Origin: UBA8524 sp964215915
GTDB taxonomy: Bacteria > Bacteroidota > Bacteroidia > UBA8524
DNA length: 64,000 nt
Assembly (NCBI GenBank): GCA_964215915.1
Contig: CAXPEB010000066.1
Location: 1 to 64,000 of the forward strand
Direction of reading: 5' to 3'
How positions within the stretch are numbered: the first letter of the stretch is position 1; each line of letters starts with the position of its first letter. The notes beneath the pieces were generated by a model that did not search any database, was not told the origin of the DNA, and was given only the letters and a program-made list of their open reading frames with translations. Shown here in pieces: positions 16,254 through 25,650 of the stretch. A program made the position numbers and the translations under genes.

Positions 16254-17000
16254 TTATGCTCCGAGCCAGCTTTTAAATTGAGCCGCTTTATCCCGGCTTA
16301 CACTTACCTCCGAATCGGAGGGCGGGGGAGTGATATCAATTTTCAGTTTCCCGTTAAACGTGGCCCTTACCTCACAGATGCAGTTCAGAGAAAGGATGAA
16401 TGCGCGGTTGGCGCGGAAGAATTTTTCCGGATCAAGCTCCTCTTCCAGCTTGTCCAGGGTATAGTCCGTGATGAATGATTCCTTGTTATGAGTTACCAGC
16501 AGAACAACCTTTCCGGAAGCCTGGAAATAAGCTATTTCGTCCGTTGAGAGAGGCACCAGGCGTTCCCCTTTTCGCAGCAGAAAGCGTTGCTTGTATTGAA
16601 TGGGGCGCAGGCTGGCCAGAAGTTCCCGGAAATCGGGCTGAACCTTGCCCCGGTTTTCGAATTTTTCTACTGCCCTCTCCATGGCGCCGGACTCAAGCGG
16701 TTTCAGCAGGTAGTCGATGGAGTTAACCTGAAACGCCCGAATGGCATATTCGTCAAATGCGGTAGTAAAAATAACCGGAACCCGTATTGAACGTAATTCA
16801 AACAGCTCGAAGCTGATCCCGTCTGCCAGCTGGATATCCATAAAAATCAGATCCGGATCATCATTGGATTCTAACCAGGCAAGGCTTTCTTCAATACTTT
16901 CAAGCGGACCATGAAGGGTCCATCCCGGCCTGAGAGTGGCCATCATGCTCATCAGGCGTTTGGCTGCAGGCAATTCGTCTTCTATGATCAATACATTCAT
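16254..17000 (-). CDS. LytTR-type response regulator
   Basis: 248 aa. The receiver domain (1-120) has the acidic pair near 7-9 (IIEDEL), phosphoacceptor Asp55 (LIFMDIQLAD), Thr/Ser in IFTTAFDE and Lys in YLLKPLE. A LytTR DNA-binding domain (about 145-245) follows, with RFLLRKGERLVPL, FRANRAFILSLNCI and the closing VSVSRDKAAQFKSWL. It should bind promoter DNA once phosphorylated by the adjacent kinase. The start overlaps the kinase stop by 4 bp. Its targets cannot be read here, but the receptor operon itself is a natural candidate. Confidence 0.95.
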   Translation of the reverse strand: MNVLIIEDELPAAKRLMSMMATLRPGWTLHGPLESIEESLAWLESNDDPDLIFMDIQLADGISFELFELRSIRVPVIFTTAFDEYAIRAFQVNSIDYLLKPLESGAMERAVEKFENRGKVQPDFRELLASLRPIQYKQRFLLRKGERLVPLSTDEIAYFQASGKVVLLVTHNKESFITDYTLDKLEEELDPEKFFRANRAFILSLNCICEVRATFNGKLKIDITPPPSDSEVSVSRDKAAQFKSWLGA

Positions 17001-18001
17001 GGGTGTCTCAGGGGTATTTTTACGGTAAAACGGGATTCGGTTTGTTCAATTACCAGGTTGTCCGTTCCCAGTAACAAAAGCCTTTCACTCAGGTTAGCCA
17101 GGCCCAGCCGGGTAGAAGGTTCCGAGGTGCGTTTGGGCTGAACCGGATTACTCACCAAAAGGTATTCACCCTCGGTCCGGATCTCGATCCGGAGGGGCTT
17201 TTGTCTTGAAATGGTATTGTGTTTTACCACGTTCTCCAGCAGTATCTGAATACTCAGCGGCGGGATCAGCCGGTTGTGAAGCCGGTTATCCACCTCAATA
17301 TTCCAACTCAGACTCTCGCCGAAGCGCATGTGCTGCAGGAACAAATAAGCTTCTATGGCTTCAAGTTCCGTATCGAGACTTACCAGATCCTGATCCCGGT
17401 ACTGCAGAATGTACCGGTAGAAGTTGGATAGCTTTTGTACAAAATCTACGGCAAGTTTTGGGTCTTCCGGGATGATGCTTACCAAGGTGTTCAGGCTATT
17501 GAACAGGAAGTGGGGGTTTACCTGGTTTTTCAGCGTTTCGTATTGGGCAAGCAGGTTTTCCTGTTTCAGTTTTTCCGTATCGAGTTTGGCCTTTCTCCAG
17601 AGATCGAAAAAATTCAGGGCCTCATAGATGGAGGTGATCAATGCCGTGATAAAGAGGCTGATCTTCAGTGTGCCCAGGTAATAGGGCAGGTTGATATAAT
17701 CTTCGCCCGGAAATATTAGTTCGAGTAGCCCGCACATCAGAAAATTGGCGGCAGCAACGTAGAGGGCAATACCAACAGCCTGGAAGATTACCCTTTTCCG
17801 GGTGTCTTCGAAGGTGCTGTATTTTTTCCTAGAGAAGCTGGAAATAACCCAGGCGCCTTCCCAATAAACAAGGGTATACAGGATGTTCATTACCAGGGCT
17901 GTCCAGGAGAATATCCTTACGAAAAGGAGACCGACCAGAAGACCCACCAGGACAATGGCCACATACCGAAGCAATGGAGAATGTTTGATACGCATAATCA
18001 A
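16997..18001 (-). CDS. LytS-type sensor histidine kinase
   Basis: 334 aa. Four predicted membrane helices (about 10-30, 33-53, 72-92 and 110-128) have almost no periplasmic domain, so a signal would be sensed inside the membrane or through a partner. A coiled linker leads to the His_kinase domain, with NPHFLFNSLNTL (His164 the likely phosphosite), then an ATPase domain with LLENVVKHN and RLGLANLSERL. It overlaps the receptor gene upstream by 4 bp and the regulator downstream by 4 bp. Confidence 0.94.
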   Translation of the reverse strand: MIMRIKHSPLLRYVAIVLVGLLVGLLFVRIFSWTALVMNILYTLVYWEGAWVISSFSRKKYSTFEDTRKRVIFQAVGIALYVAAANFLMCGLLELIFPGEDYINLPYYLGTLKISLFITALITSIYEALNFFDLWRKAKLDTEKLKQENLLAQYETLKNQVNPHFLFNSLNTLVSIIPEDPKLAVDFVQKLSNFYRYILQYRDQDLVSLDTELEAIEAYLFLQHMRFGESLSWNIEVDNRLHNRLIPPLSIQILLENVVKHNTISRQKPLRIEIRTEGEYLLVSNPVQPKRTSEPSTRLGLANLSERLLLLGTDNLVIEQTESRFTVKIPLRHP

Positions 18002-20370
18002 AACTGAAGGCGGTACAAAGGCACGGGAAATATACCGATTTGGTACTGATCGCGGAGTTCGCCGCTAGCCGGATCGTATTGGCGGGTAAGGATGTTACGG
18101 ATATTGAATACATTCTGCAGGTCGAGCGCCCATTCCTGCGTTACCCGTTTCCCGTTGATCTTAAACCCGATGCGTACGTCAAAGCGCAGGTAGTCCGGAA
18201 GCCGTGTCTCATACGCCCGGTCAAGGTCATAAACAGCCCGTTTTTCCAGGGCAGATTCCACGAAATCAATGGGGATCTCCCTGCGCCCTCCGGCCCAGGT
18301 ACCTTTGAAGTTGAAGGCCAGAACCTGTCCCTTTTTCAAAGTGAATTCCTTTCCACCCAGGGCATTGATCACGTAGTTGCCGTTATAGGCCGTGCTGCGC
18401 CACTTGCCGTCGCTGCCCATATACTCGCTTTGATACAGGGAAGACGTGATCAGGAAATAGTACCCCTCGCTGAAGAATTTTTCCAGGGTGATTTCCAGGC
18501 CATAATTTCTCCCAAACCCTTTGTTAGTGAGGCTGTCTATATTCGGAAGCCCGCTGAAATCCGATCCGAAATTGATGATGCTGTAGGCGGAGGGCGATTC
18601 CGTTACCGCCACATTGTTGAGGTACTGGTAATAGGATTCTGCTTTCAGGCGCATGCTTTTGGCTATTTGCCTTTCATAGCCCAATACAAAATGGTGATTT
18701 CGGGTGTATTTCAGGTTGGTATTGGTACGAATTGTAGTGCCGTTGTCCAGGTTGGTTTCCTGGAAATAAACCGGCAGCGGCTGTCCCTGTCCGTGCAGGC
18801 CATAACCGAAACTGATCCGTGAGCGGGAATCCAGGTCGTATTTGATCCCTGCACGAGGTTCAAGGCTCCAGGTATTGTTCAGGAGAAGTCCCTGGGCATG
18901 AAGTCCGGCATTAAGCGTAAGCCGGGAGTTGAATTTGTGCGTCCAGTTGGAATAGGCCTGCCAGGTCCAGGCCGATTCGTTGATCGCGTAGTTGACCCGG
19001 AAGCCGCTGGGCCTTTGGCTTTCCCATCGCCGCAAACTGTCATCCATATTAAGAGAAAAGCGACTGAGAATAAAGCCCGTTTTCAGGGAGTTCCGGGCAT
19101 TGAACTTATGGTTATAAAAGCTGTGCAGGGCTGTTTTGAAAACCCGGCTGTCGGAATGAAAGTAAAGGGCTTTTTCCGTTCCGCTGGTTTCATTCACCAG
19201 CGTGTCCAGGATGGTCTCGTTCTTTTCTCCGGAAAAACTCAGCACAGACTTGACATACCCCTTTTTCCCGACCGGCAGGAGGTGTGTGACACCGGTAGCG
19301 AACATCCCGCTGGAAAAGCGGATATCTTCCGGGCGCACTTTATCGGCCCGTTCGGCGCTGTCTTTACCGGAATCAAAGATATCGGTGGAACTCAGTCCCC
19401 CGATTCCCCAGAGGCTGAAGGTTCCTGCCTTTTGAGTAGGTACATTGACTTTCAATGAAAAATCCTGGTAGAAGGGTATTCCCGAGTTTCCAAACTGTAT
19501 GCCTATCGCATCGAAGAAAGAGAGGGTGGAATAGCGGTATGAGAACAGGTAGGAAGCTCCGTTTTTGGTGAGTGGCCCTTCGGTCATCAGTTCCAGTCCG
19601 TTGAACCCGATCTGGAAAGTATGTTCCCGTTTTTCGTTGTTTCCGTTTCGCATTTTCAGGTCGAAAACCCCGCTGGTGGCAGCTCCGTATTCTGCGGGCC
19701 AGGCACCGGTAAGGAAGTCGGAGTTGGCCAGGGTATTATTGTTAAGTATGGATACCGGGCCGCCGTTGGCGCCCTGGTTGCTGAAATGATTTGGGTTGGG
19801 AATGTCCGCTCCCTCCAGGCGCCAGAGCATACCCAAGGGAGAGTTACCGCGTATCACAATGTCGTTGCGCTGGTCGTTCCCGCCCCCTACCACACCGGCA
19901 AAATTGGAAGCCATTCGCGAGGGGTCTCCCAGCGAACCGGCATAACGCTGGGTTTCGTCTATGGAGAATTTCCGGCCGCTTACACTGACCAGTTCGTTGT
20001 TCGGACCGCCTTTTTCGGTAGCTGTCACTACAGCTTCCGCTCCGGCGATTACCGCTTCTTCCATTTCGATATTCAACACCACCTCTTTGGCGGAATTCAC
20101 GATAAGGTTGCTGAGCACCACTTCGGTATAGCCAACATAGGTGATGCGGATACTGTGCCGGCCCGTGGGCACCGCCTCCAGCCTGAATTTGCCGTCCATG
20201 TCACTGGTGGTGCCGATCAATGGCTCGGATCCGAGCAGAACCACGGTAGCCCCGATCAGGGGTGTTTTGCTCTGAGCATCGGTAATCGTTCCCCGGATGG
20301 TTTGCACCGTTTGGGCATTCAGCGCAGAAAAACAGATCAGGGTCAGAGCGGCTAACAGGAGTTTTTTCAT
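17998..20370 (-). CDS. TonB-dependent outer-membrane receptor with carboxypeptidase-like N-terminal domain
   Basis: 790 aa from the ATG at 20370; an open reading to 20391 adds 7 residues before the signal peptide. A signal peptide (about 1-20, ending ALNA) is followed by a CarboxypepD_reg-like domain (IRGTITDAQSKTPLIGATV...), a plug domain (about 110-240; IVIRGNSPLGMLWRLEG, PAEYGAATSGVFD) and a 22-strand-type barrel to the C-terminus, which ends in an aromatic residue (YRLQF). It is the first gene of a coupled three-gene operon with a LytS-type kinase and a LytTR regulator. The ligand is unknown. No SusD partner is present, so it is not a standard polysaccharide utilisation pair. Confidence 0.9.
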   Translation of the reverse strand: MKKLLLAALTLICFSALNAQTVQTIRGTITDAQSKTPLIGATVVLLGSEPLIGTTSDMDGKFRLEAVPTGRHSIRITYVGYTEVVLSNLIVNSAKEVVLNIEMEEAVIAGAEAVVTATEKGGPNNELVSVSGRKFSIDETQRYAGSLGDPSRMASNFAGVVGGGNDQRNDIVIRGNSPLGMLWRLEGADIPNPNHFSNQGANGGPVSILNNNTLANSDFLTGAWPAEYGAATSGVFDLKMRNGNNEKREHTFQIGFNGLELMTEGPLTKNGASYLFSYRYSTLSFFDAIGIQFGNSGIPFYQDFSLKVNVPTQKAGTFSLWGIGGLSSTDIFDSGKDSAERADKVRPEDIRFSSGMFATGVTHLLPVGKKGYVKSVLSFSGEKNETILDTLVNETSGTEKALYFHSDSRVFKTALHSFYNHKFNARNSLKTGFILSRFSLNMDDSLRRWESQRPSGFRVNYAINESAWTWQAYSNWTHKFNSRLTLNAGLHAQGLLLNNTWSLEPRAGIKYDLDSRSRISFGYGLHGQGQPLPVYFQETNLDNGTTIRTNTNLKYTRNHHFVLGYERQIAKSMRLKAESYYQYLNNVAVTESPSAYSIINFGSDFSGLPNIDSLTNKGFGRNYGLEITLEKFFSEGYYFLITSSLYQSEYMGSDGKWRSTAYNGNYVINALGGKEFTLKKGQVLAFNFKGTWAGGRREIPIDFVESALEKRAVYDLDRAYETRLPDYLRFDVRIGFKINGKRVTQEWALDLQNVFNIRNILTRQYDPASGELRDQYQIGIFPVPLYRLQF

Positions 20371-20501
20371 GACAGTATCAATACCCGACAAAGATGTTTT
20401 CTGCTCGGATCACGAAAAACCATAAGCGCCTCAATTGCCGTATCTCCGGTGCCAAAGGGAGGATTGCCGGGATCAATCGTTTTGTACCGTTGGGTATGGA
20501 T

Positions 20502-21980
20502 TCAGTGCCGGATTCCCTGTCCATCCTTTAACTCATAAATTTCCACCAGCCCTTCCACCTCAAGGCGCTGAAGCAGAAATTGTTCGGAGAGTCTTTCCAC
20601 CTTAACCGGGTCGGCAATAAGGATCCGGTCTCCCGTTTTCAATTCCCCTGCGGGGCTGTATTGCAGGTTCACCCCCGCTTCGTTGAATCGGCGGGTATAA
20701 ATGAGTACCGGATACGGGTATTCCTCATAAATCCAGGTAACCTTATAGCCTTCCAGCGTTTCCGGCTGGGTTTCCAATGTTCGTTTCAGGTAGGCAGGAA
20801 GGGCGTAAAAATCAGCATCCCATCCCGGATCACCGGCATAGATGCGGTGCCAGTTACGCGCATAGGAGGGTGCTGCCAGGAAAAGTAGCAGGAGGGTGGG
20901 TGCCAGTATGGACCGAAGCCTTCCTTGAGGGGCGAAATGGGATTTTAGCGCATCGAGGATCTGCTCGGTAGCCAGGGCGAAAAGAATGGCAAAGAAGGGA
21001 TACTCGGGCACGTCGTACCAGGCCAGCTTTGTATGGGAGGAGGAGATCACCAGCAAATGAACCAGCAGTACCAGAATAGAGAGCCGGGCCAGCCATTTGC
21101 GCTTTTCTTCGCGGATGAGCAGGGTCAGCAGGATAGCCGGTACGGCAAACCATTTCCAGAGGCTCAGGTCTTTTTCGGTATAATGCCTGAGATAGAACCA
21201 GAAATCCCCGGTATTGCTGCTGTCTCCACCGAACCGGCCGCCCAGTTCCTCTTGTTTTACCATCAGCCAATAGCCCGGGGTAAGCTGTTCACGCAGGTAA
21301 TAATAACCGGGGATAAGCAGTATCAGCGAGAAGGCAAGCCAGGTGTCTTTCCGTTTGAGTATGGAGGGGATTCCTCCTTTCCAGAGCACAAAAATCAGGT
21401 AGGCAGGTGCCGGAATCAGGGCGGCAATTCCTTTAGTCATAACCCCCAGGAACAAGGCCAGGAAAAAGAGGTACAGGAAACGGTAATCGTCGCGTATCCG
21501 CCAGAGGTAGAGGCATAATGCCGCAGCTGTGATGAACAGGGTAAGCATGGCATCGAAATCTCCGGTACGGATGGCGTGGTAGTCCACATAGCCTTGGAAA
21601 GACAAAAGAACCGCAGCAGCCAGCACTCCGTAACCGGGCCTTCGGAAAACCGCACGAAACAACAGAAAAAGTAACAGGCAGGTGGCAAAGGCAGACAAGG
21701 CCGCTGGGAGACGAATCGCTAACTCATTCCATCCGAAAACCTTGATGCAGAGTGCCTGGCAGATCACCATCAACGGAGGTTTGGCGTTCCAGGTTTCGGG
21801 CTCGCCTTCAAAATACAGCGCCAGCCAGTGGCCGTTATCAGCCATCTCTTTGGCATTCAGCGTCTGCCTTGATTCGTCCCACAGCCGTATGGGGTAGCGG
21901 TCGAGATTGTGAAAGACCGGCACGTAGCTGAGCAGTAAAAGCAGCAGAAACCACAGGCTGTTGACGTACCTTGCTTTCAT
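20502..21980 (-). CDS. ArnT-like membrane glycosyltransferase (GT39/GT83-like)
   Basis: 492 aa with about eleven predicted membrane helices. The first periplasmic loop carries the catalytic-type motif LWDESRQTLNAKEM near residue 36 (the acidic pair of GT-C enzymes), followed by WNAKPPLM, both characteristic of the ArnT/PMT_2 group that transfers sugars from polyprenyl phosphate. The C-terminal tail (about 400-492) is a soluble periplasmic domain. It is transcribed alone, and the acceptor (lipid A, glycan or protein) is unknown. A weak promoter-like box, TATCTTGC, ends 4 nt before the ATG. Confidence 0.88.
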   Translation of the reverse strand: MKARYVNSLWFLLLLLLSYVPVFHNLDRYPIRLWDESRQTLNAKEMADNGHWLALYFEGEPETWNAKPPLMVICQALCIKVFGWNELAIRLPAALSAFATCLLLFLLFRAVFRRPGYGVLAAAVLLSFQGYVDYHAIRTGDFDAMLTLFITAAALCLYLWRIRDDYRFLYLFFLALFLGVMTKGIAALIPAPAYLIFVLWKGGIPSILKRKDTWLAFSLILLIPGYYYLREQLTPGYWLMVKQEELGGRFGGDSSNTGDFWFYLRHYTEKDLSLWKWFAVPAILLTLLIREEKRKWLARLSILVLLVHLLVISSSHTKLAWYDVPEYPFFAILFALATEQILDALKSHFAPQGRLRSILAPTLLLLFLAAPSYARNWHRIYAGDPGWDADFYALPAYLKRTLETQPETLEGYKVTWIYEEYPYPVLIYTRRFNEAGVNLQYSPAGELKTGDRILIADPVKVERLSEQFLLQRLEVEGLVEIYELKDGQGIRH

Positions 21981-22038
21981 CCTTGCAAGATAGAAAAGTC
22001 AGGCAATTGCGGGCGGCTCAGCATCGGTTTGACAGGCT

Positions 22039-22446
22039 CTATCCCTTTTTTTCCTGGCAGAGTTCGATCAGGACGCCATTGGTGCCCTTGGGATGCAGGA
22101 AGGCAATGAGTTTGTTGTCGGCACCTTCTTTGGGTTCTTCATGGATCATACGAAAACCCTCTTCCTTAAGTCGCTTGATTTCTGCGCGGATATCGTCCAC
22201 CTCAAAAGCAATATGATGGATGCCTTCGCCCCTTTTTTCAATAAATCCGGCAATTGCCGATTCCGGTCGGGTAGCCTGCAGAAGTTCGATCTTGTTTTCA
22301 CCGCTGCGGAAGAAGGAGGTGATAACCGACTCGGATTCTACTGCTTCCTCTTTGTACGGAGGTCTTCCCAGCAGCTTGGTAAATAAGGCGTTGGATGCTT
22401 CCAGATCTTTCACGGCAATCCCCAGATGTTCGATTTTTCCGATCAT
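22039..22446 (-). CDS. mce: Methylmalonyl-CoA epimerase
   Basis: 135 aa VOC-fold metalloenzyme that interconverts (R)- and (S)-methylmalonyl-CoA in propionate metabolism. Metal ligands fit the family: HLGIAVKD near residue 7, IELLQ near 53, GIHHIAFEVDD near 76, and the final GVLIELCQ. The length is typical. It is 58 nt upstream of the glycosyltransferase on the same strand. The promoter-like box at 22451-22458 ends 4 nt before the ATG. Confidence 0.95.
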   Translation of the reverse strand: MIGKIEHLGIAVKDLEASNALFTKLLGRPPYKEEAVESESVITSFFRSGENKIELLQATRPESAIAGFIEKRGEGIHHIAFEVDDIRAEIKRLKEEGFRMIHEEPKEGADNKLIAFLHPKGTNGVLIELCQEKKG

Positions 22447-22450
22447 GCAG

Positions 22451-22458
22451 CGAAGTTA
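22451..22458 (-). promoter_or_regulatory. Candidate -7 box of mce
   Basis: TAACTTCG on the minus strand, one mismatch from TAnnTTTG. It ends 4 nt before the ATG, the same spacing as at purK and suhB. The same octamer occurs in the promoter candidate before the first giant gene (44263-44270). Confidence 0.35.
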
Positions 22459-22553
22459 GGCGCTGTTGCGTTTAGAAAGAATGCCAGGCATGGATTGTAT
22501 TCGAAATGGAAAGCGAAAAGATAATTTCGACGGAAGACTCTTCGATACAGCCG

Positions 22554-22561
22554 TAATTTTG
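22554..22561 (+). promoter_or_regulatory. Candidate -7 box of the 993-aa T9SS protein gene
   Basis: TAATTTTG, a full TAnnTTTG match, 35 nt before the first ATG. No TTTG at the usual spacing is evident. Confidence 0.4.
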
Positions 22562-22596
22562 AGGCATTTCCGTACTTTTTAAGTCTCTAGTTCCGT

Positions 22597-25578
22597 ATGG
22601 TATTCATGAGTGAGGCATTTACAAAAAGGATAAACTTCGGCAAAGTTCCGAAGGGAATAGGGATAGCCATGCTCTTGTTTCTATGGTCGCTTACCGGGTT
22701 GAAAGCTCAGGTAATTGATCCCGGGATTACCACCGATTTTTTCACCACGCTTCACAGTACCGGTCGTTACCTGGTTGTTCCGGAAAGCACCGGGAACTCC
22801 GTGTTGGTGGTGGATTCGGTAGATTTTTCCAAAAAACGCTATGAGTTCCCGGGCGGGATTCGAGTGGCCAGCAACACCATTGATTCCTCTGTGATTATCA
22901 TGCGGGTGGAGGTCAACATCACGGGAATACGTTTCTGGAGAATTCGCGATGACGGTAAGGTTTATCCTATTGTCAATACCCCTAACATTCCCGGCATCCC
23001 TTTCTGGACGATACTGAGTTTGCCGGAAGGCGATAGGGATCGGGCTTATGCTTATACCCGTAACGGGCAGATGGCTGTGTTCCGCTTTGAGAGCGACAGC
23101 ATGATCGAACTATTGGGAATTGCGCAATTCCCGTCGAGTAATCTTTTCATGAGCACGTTTAACGGCAAAGACACGCTGCTTGCGTCAAGCAATTTTGGCG
23201 GGTCCAGGCACCAACTTTGGAGCGTGGCCAACGATAGCTTTATCCGGCTGTATCTGTTCGAGTCGCCCGATTATATTTCAGGTCCGAATTTGAATGAATC
23301 GGTATTGATCGGCCATTTCCGTTATTTCCTGATCCTTGACAAGAATCTGAAAAATGAGTTGTGGAAGACGGATGGTACGGTGAGCGGGACCCAGAAGGTT
23401 ATGACTCTAAGCAATATGGGGACTTATGTGCAGATGGGAGAAGCGAGTAACCGGCTTCTGTTGCATGATGAAGGGGAGCTTTTTTATATGGATGACCAGG
23501 AAAATATTATTCCTGCAGGGGTAGATGAGAACCTGGGTCCCACCGCATATTCCGAATTCGCCTCTTTTACCACACGGGGCCGGTATCCGCTGGTTCCCGT
23601 CTCCACGGACCTGGCCGGTATGGAGATGGGCTATTTTAGGGATTCGGTGATTTATTCCATGGGCGATCTGTTCCCGGGGAAAGTAAGCGGAGCCTATTTT
23701 TACGGCCAATCCAGCCTCTATGGAGAAAACATATACCTCATGCTGACCTCACCCGGTTTCGGAAGGGAACTGCATGAGTTCAATACCACAACGAATACGT
23801 TACGTTCCTTGCCGGAAATTGTTCCCGGCGCCGGTGGAGCCGATATCAACGAAATGTATCTTTGGGGTGACCTGCTCATGTTCGGCATGCGGGCAGATTC
23901 AGCATTTGTTTCCAGAGTGAAATGGAAAGCGGTACGAAGAAGTGAATCGGCTGCGGCTGATCCACCGGTGTATGATCCTCAAACCTGGCACCGGCAGAAC
24001 GGGGCCAAAAACCGAAAAACCGAACCTGCAATGCTGGGACATGATCTGCTCTGCGATCAGGATGGGAACACCTATGTGTTAATGGGGAACAGGGGCGGGG
24101 AGTTCGCTTTTTCGGATACGGCATTCTTCAATTCCGGAATCAATACCACCGCGCTTTTTTCATATGATTCTTTAGGGAACCTGCGCTGGCTGACCCGACT
24201 TGGCAGAAGTACCCTTACCTCGGTTCTGAGAACGCGTGCAATGTGCCGGATATCCGACCACGAAATACTGGTAGGCACCTATACCCAGCCCGGCGATTAT
24301 CTGGGAACGGACCTGATCACTCCTGCCATTAGCGGCTTTTACCTGGTGTGGATCGATACCAAAACCGGTGCAGTCAAGCGAAAGAAATACATTGATGCTA
24401 CGGGAGAAGTTCTCATTCAGGCAATTGACCGGGATGAAAAAGGAGATTTGTTCATCTGCCTCAGTCACAACACTACGCTGACCATAGCCGGAAAAACCTA
24501 TTACAGCGGGGGAAGCTCCTTCCCGGAAGCACCGGTATTGCACCTGGATAGCGATGGAAACCTGCTGAATCAATGGCCGGTGAGTTTGGGGACCTCCTTT
24601 TTACCGCCGAGTTGTCACGGGCTGGTGGCTTCGGGCGGGAGGGTATACCTAACCCTTTCCTGGACGGATATAGGTTCTGTTCAGACCTGTACACCCGACT
24701 TCGCTGCTGCCCGCCTCGATTGTTATACCGGGGAAGGCGAAAAAGTGTATTCCATCCCCTTTCAATCTTCTGCCATGATGGGAATAACTTCTCTGGTGAT
24801 GAACAACAAGGGACAGCTTTGGGCCAGTCTGTTTTTCTCCGGTTCCCTGTTTAGTGGTGAAAAGTTCCTGGGCACAACGTCTTGTCCGGATCGTGCAGGA
24901 ATCTTGCTAAAGCTCGAGGCAGCATCCGGAACGTTGATCAGCAGTGAGGTGTTTGAAAATTTCTATCCCTCCGATATGTACCTGGATGAAGAAGACCGGC
25001 TCTTTATGGCAGGATACGGTGATGAATTTGAGTTTACTTCTGCGGCAGAAGGGTTCGATGAGACCGTTACCGCGTTCCAGGTAAGGCGTATTGATCCCGA
25101 TGGGGTTGTTTACGAAAGCCGCATCTGGCGATTTTCTGATTTTCTGATTCATGGATTAGATACCCGTCATGCGTATATCAGCGGCTGGCAAGGTGCTAAC
25201 CTCGTGCTGGGAACGGAAATGGCAAGCCAGTACCTTGACAGCTTCCTGAACAGTATCCAGTCCAATACCGCCATCTCCGTTTGGCGGGTTAAACCTGGCG
25301 AATGGGAGCAAATCGGGGAGCAAAGTACGGGCGGCAAAACCGGTTATGAGGTCTTTCCGAATCCGGCTGGGGATGAGTTCCGGGTAAGGAACTTAAGCGG
25401 GTTCTATCCCTTTAAAAGTATCCGCATGTATACCGCCAGCGGGGCTTTGGTGAAAAGCTTTGTGCTGGAGCGAACCGAAATGCAGACATTCTACCTGGGA
25501 GACCTAAGCCCCGGGCTCTATTTTCTGAGGTTTGAAGGAGGTTCGGCAACAGAAAGTCACTTGTTGTTGATACACTGA
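22597..25578 (+). CDS. T9SS-exported protein with beta-propeller-like repeats
   Basis: 993 aa; the second ATG (22606) is an equally good start. A signal peptide ends near residue 38 (LTGLKAQ). The first half has the ELWKTDGTVSGT motif near 250, seen in Bacteroidota surface proteins with ELWxTDGT repeats. The middle (about 480-830) looks like a propeller of SBBP type with recurring 'D-G-N-x-Y/F-hydrophobic' strands (CDQDGNTYVLMG, DEKGDLFICLS, NNKGQLWASLF, DEEDRLFMAGY). The last 75 residues are a type A sorting domain (YEVFPNPAGDEF, ending LSPGLYFLRFEGG). No enzyme motif is seen, so it is probably a surface or secreted structural/binding protein. The partial gene at 63490 has a similar propeller start. 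Confidence 0.85.
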   Translation: MVFMSEAFTKRINFGKVPKGIGIAMLLFLWSLTGLKAQVIDPGITTDFFTTLHSTGRYLVVPESTGNSVLVVDSVDFSKKRYEFPGGIRVASNTIDSSVIIMRVEVNITGIRFWRIRDDGKVYPIVNTPNIPGIPFWTILSLPEGDRDRAYAYTRNGQMAVFRFESDSMIELLGIAQFPSSNLFMSTFNGKDTLLASSNFGGSRHQLWSVANDSFIRLYLFESPDYISGPNLNESVLIGHFRYFLILDKNLKNELWKTDGTVSGTQKVMTLSNMGTYVQMGEASNRLLLHDEGELFYMDDQENIIPAGVDENLGPTAYSEFASFTTRGRYPLVPVSTDLAGMEMGYFRDSVIYSMGDLFPGKVSGAYFYGQSSLYGENIYLMLTSPGFGRELHEFNTTTNTLRSLPEIVPGAGGADINEMYLWGDLLMFGMRADSAFVSRVKWKAVRRSESAAADPPVYDPQTWHRQNGAKNRKTEPAMLGHDLLCDQDGNTYVLMGNRGGEFAFSDTAFFNSGINTTALFSYDSLGNLRWLTRLGRSTLTSVLRTRAMCRISDHEILVGTYTQPGDYLGTDLITPAISGFYLVWIDTKTGAVKRKKYIDATGEVLIQAIDRDEKGDLFICLSHNTTLTIAGKTYYSGGSSFPEAPVLHLDSDGNLLNQWPVSLGTSFLPPSCHGLVASGGRVYLTLSWTDIGSVQTCTPDFAAARLDCYTGEGEKVYSIPFQSSAMMGITSLVMNNKGQLWASLFFSGSLFSGEKFLGTTSCPDRAGILLKLEAASGTLISSEVFENFYPSDMYLDEEDRLFMAGYGDEFEFTSAAEGFDETVTAFQVRRIDPDGVVYESRIWRFSDFLIHGLDTRHAYISGWQGANLVLGTEMASQYLDSFLNSIQSNTAISVWRVKPGEWEQIGEQSTGGKTGYEVFPNPAGDEFRVRNLSGFYPFKSIRMYTASGALVKSFVLERTEMQTFYLGDLSPGLYFLRFEGGSATESHLLLIH

Positions 25579-25617
25579 AATTTTAATCGTTCTGAACATC
25601 TTTTTCACAGAAGGTGT

Positions 25618-25625
25618 TACCTTTG
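25618..25625 (+). promoter_or_regulatory. Candidate -7 box of iscSUA
   Basis: TACCTTTG, a full TAnnTTTG match, 25 nt before the iscS ATG. Transcription would start inside the palindrome just downstream. Confidence 0.55.
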
Positions 25626-25628
25626 TAA

Positions 25629-25647
25629 TTAGAATTAGTCTAAATAA
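25629..25647. promoter_or_regulatory. Candidate iron/Fe-S operator of iscSUA (TTAG-N7-CTAA)
   Basis: The inverted repeat TTAGA-N5-TCTAA lies 3 nt after the -7 box and over the expected transcription start, a typical repressor position. It matches 16 of 19 bases of the block before feoA (3185-3203). Confidence 0.6.
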
Positions 25648-25650
25648 GAA

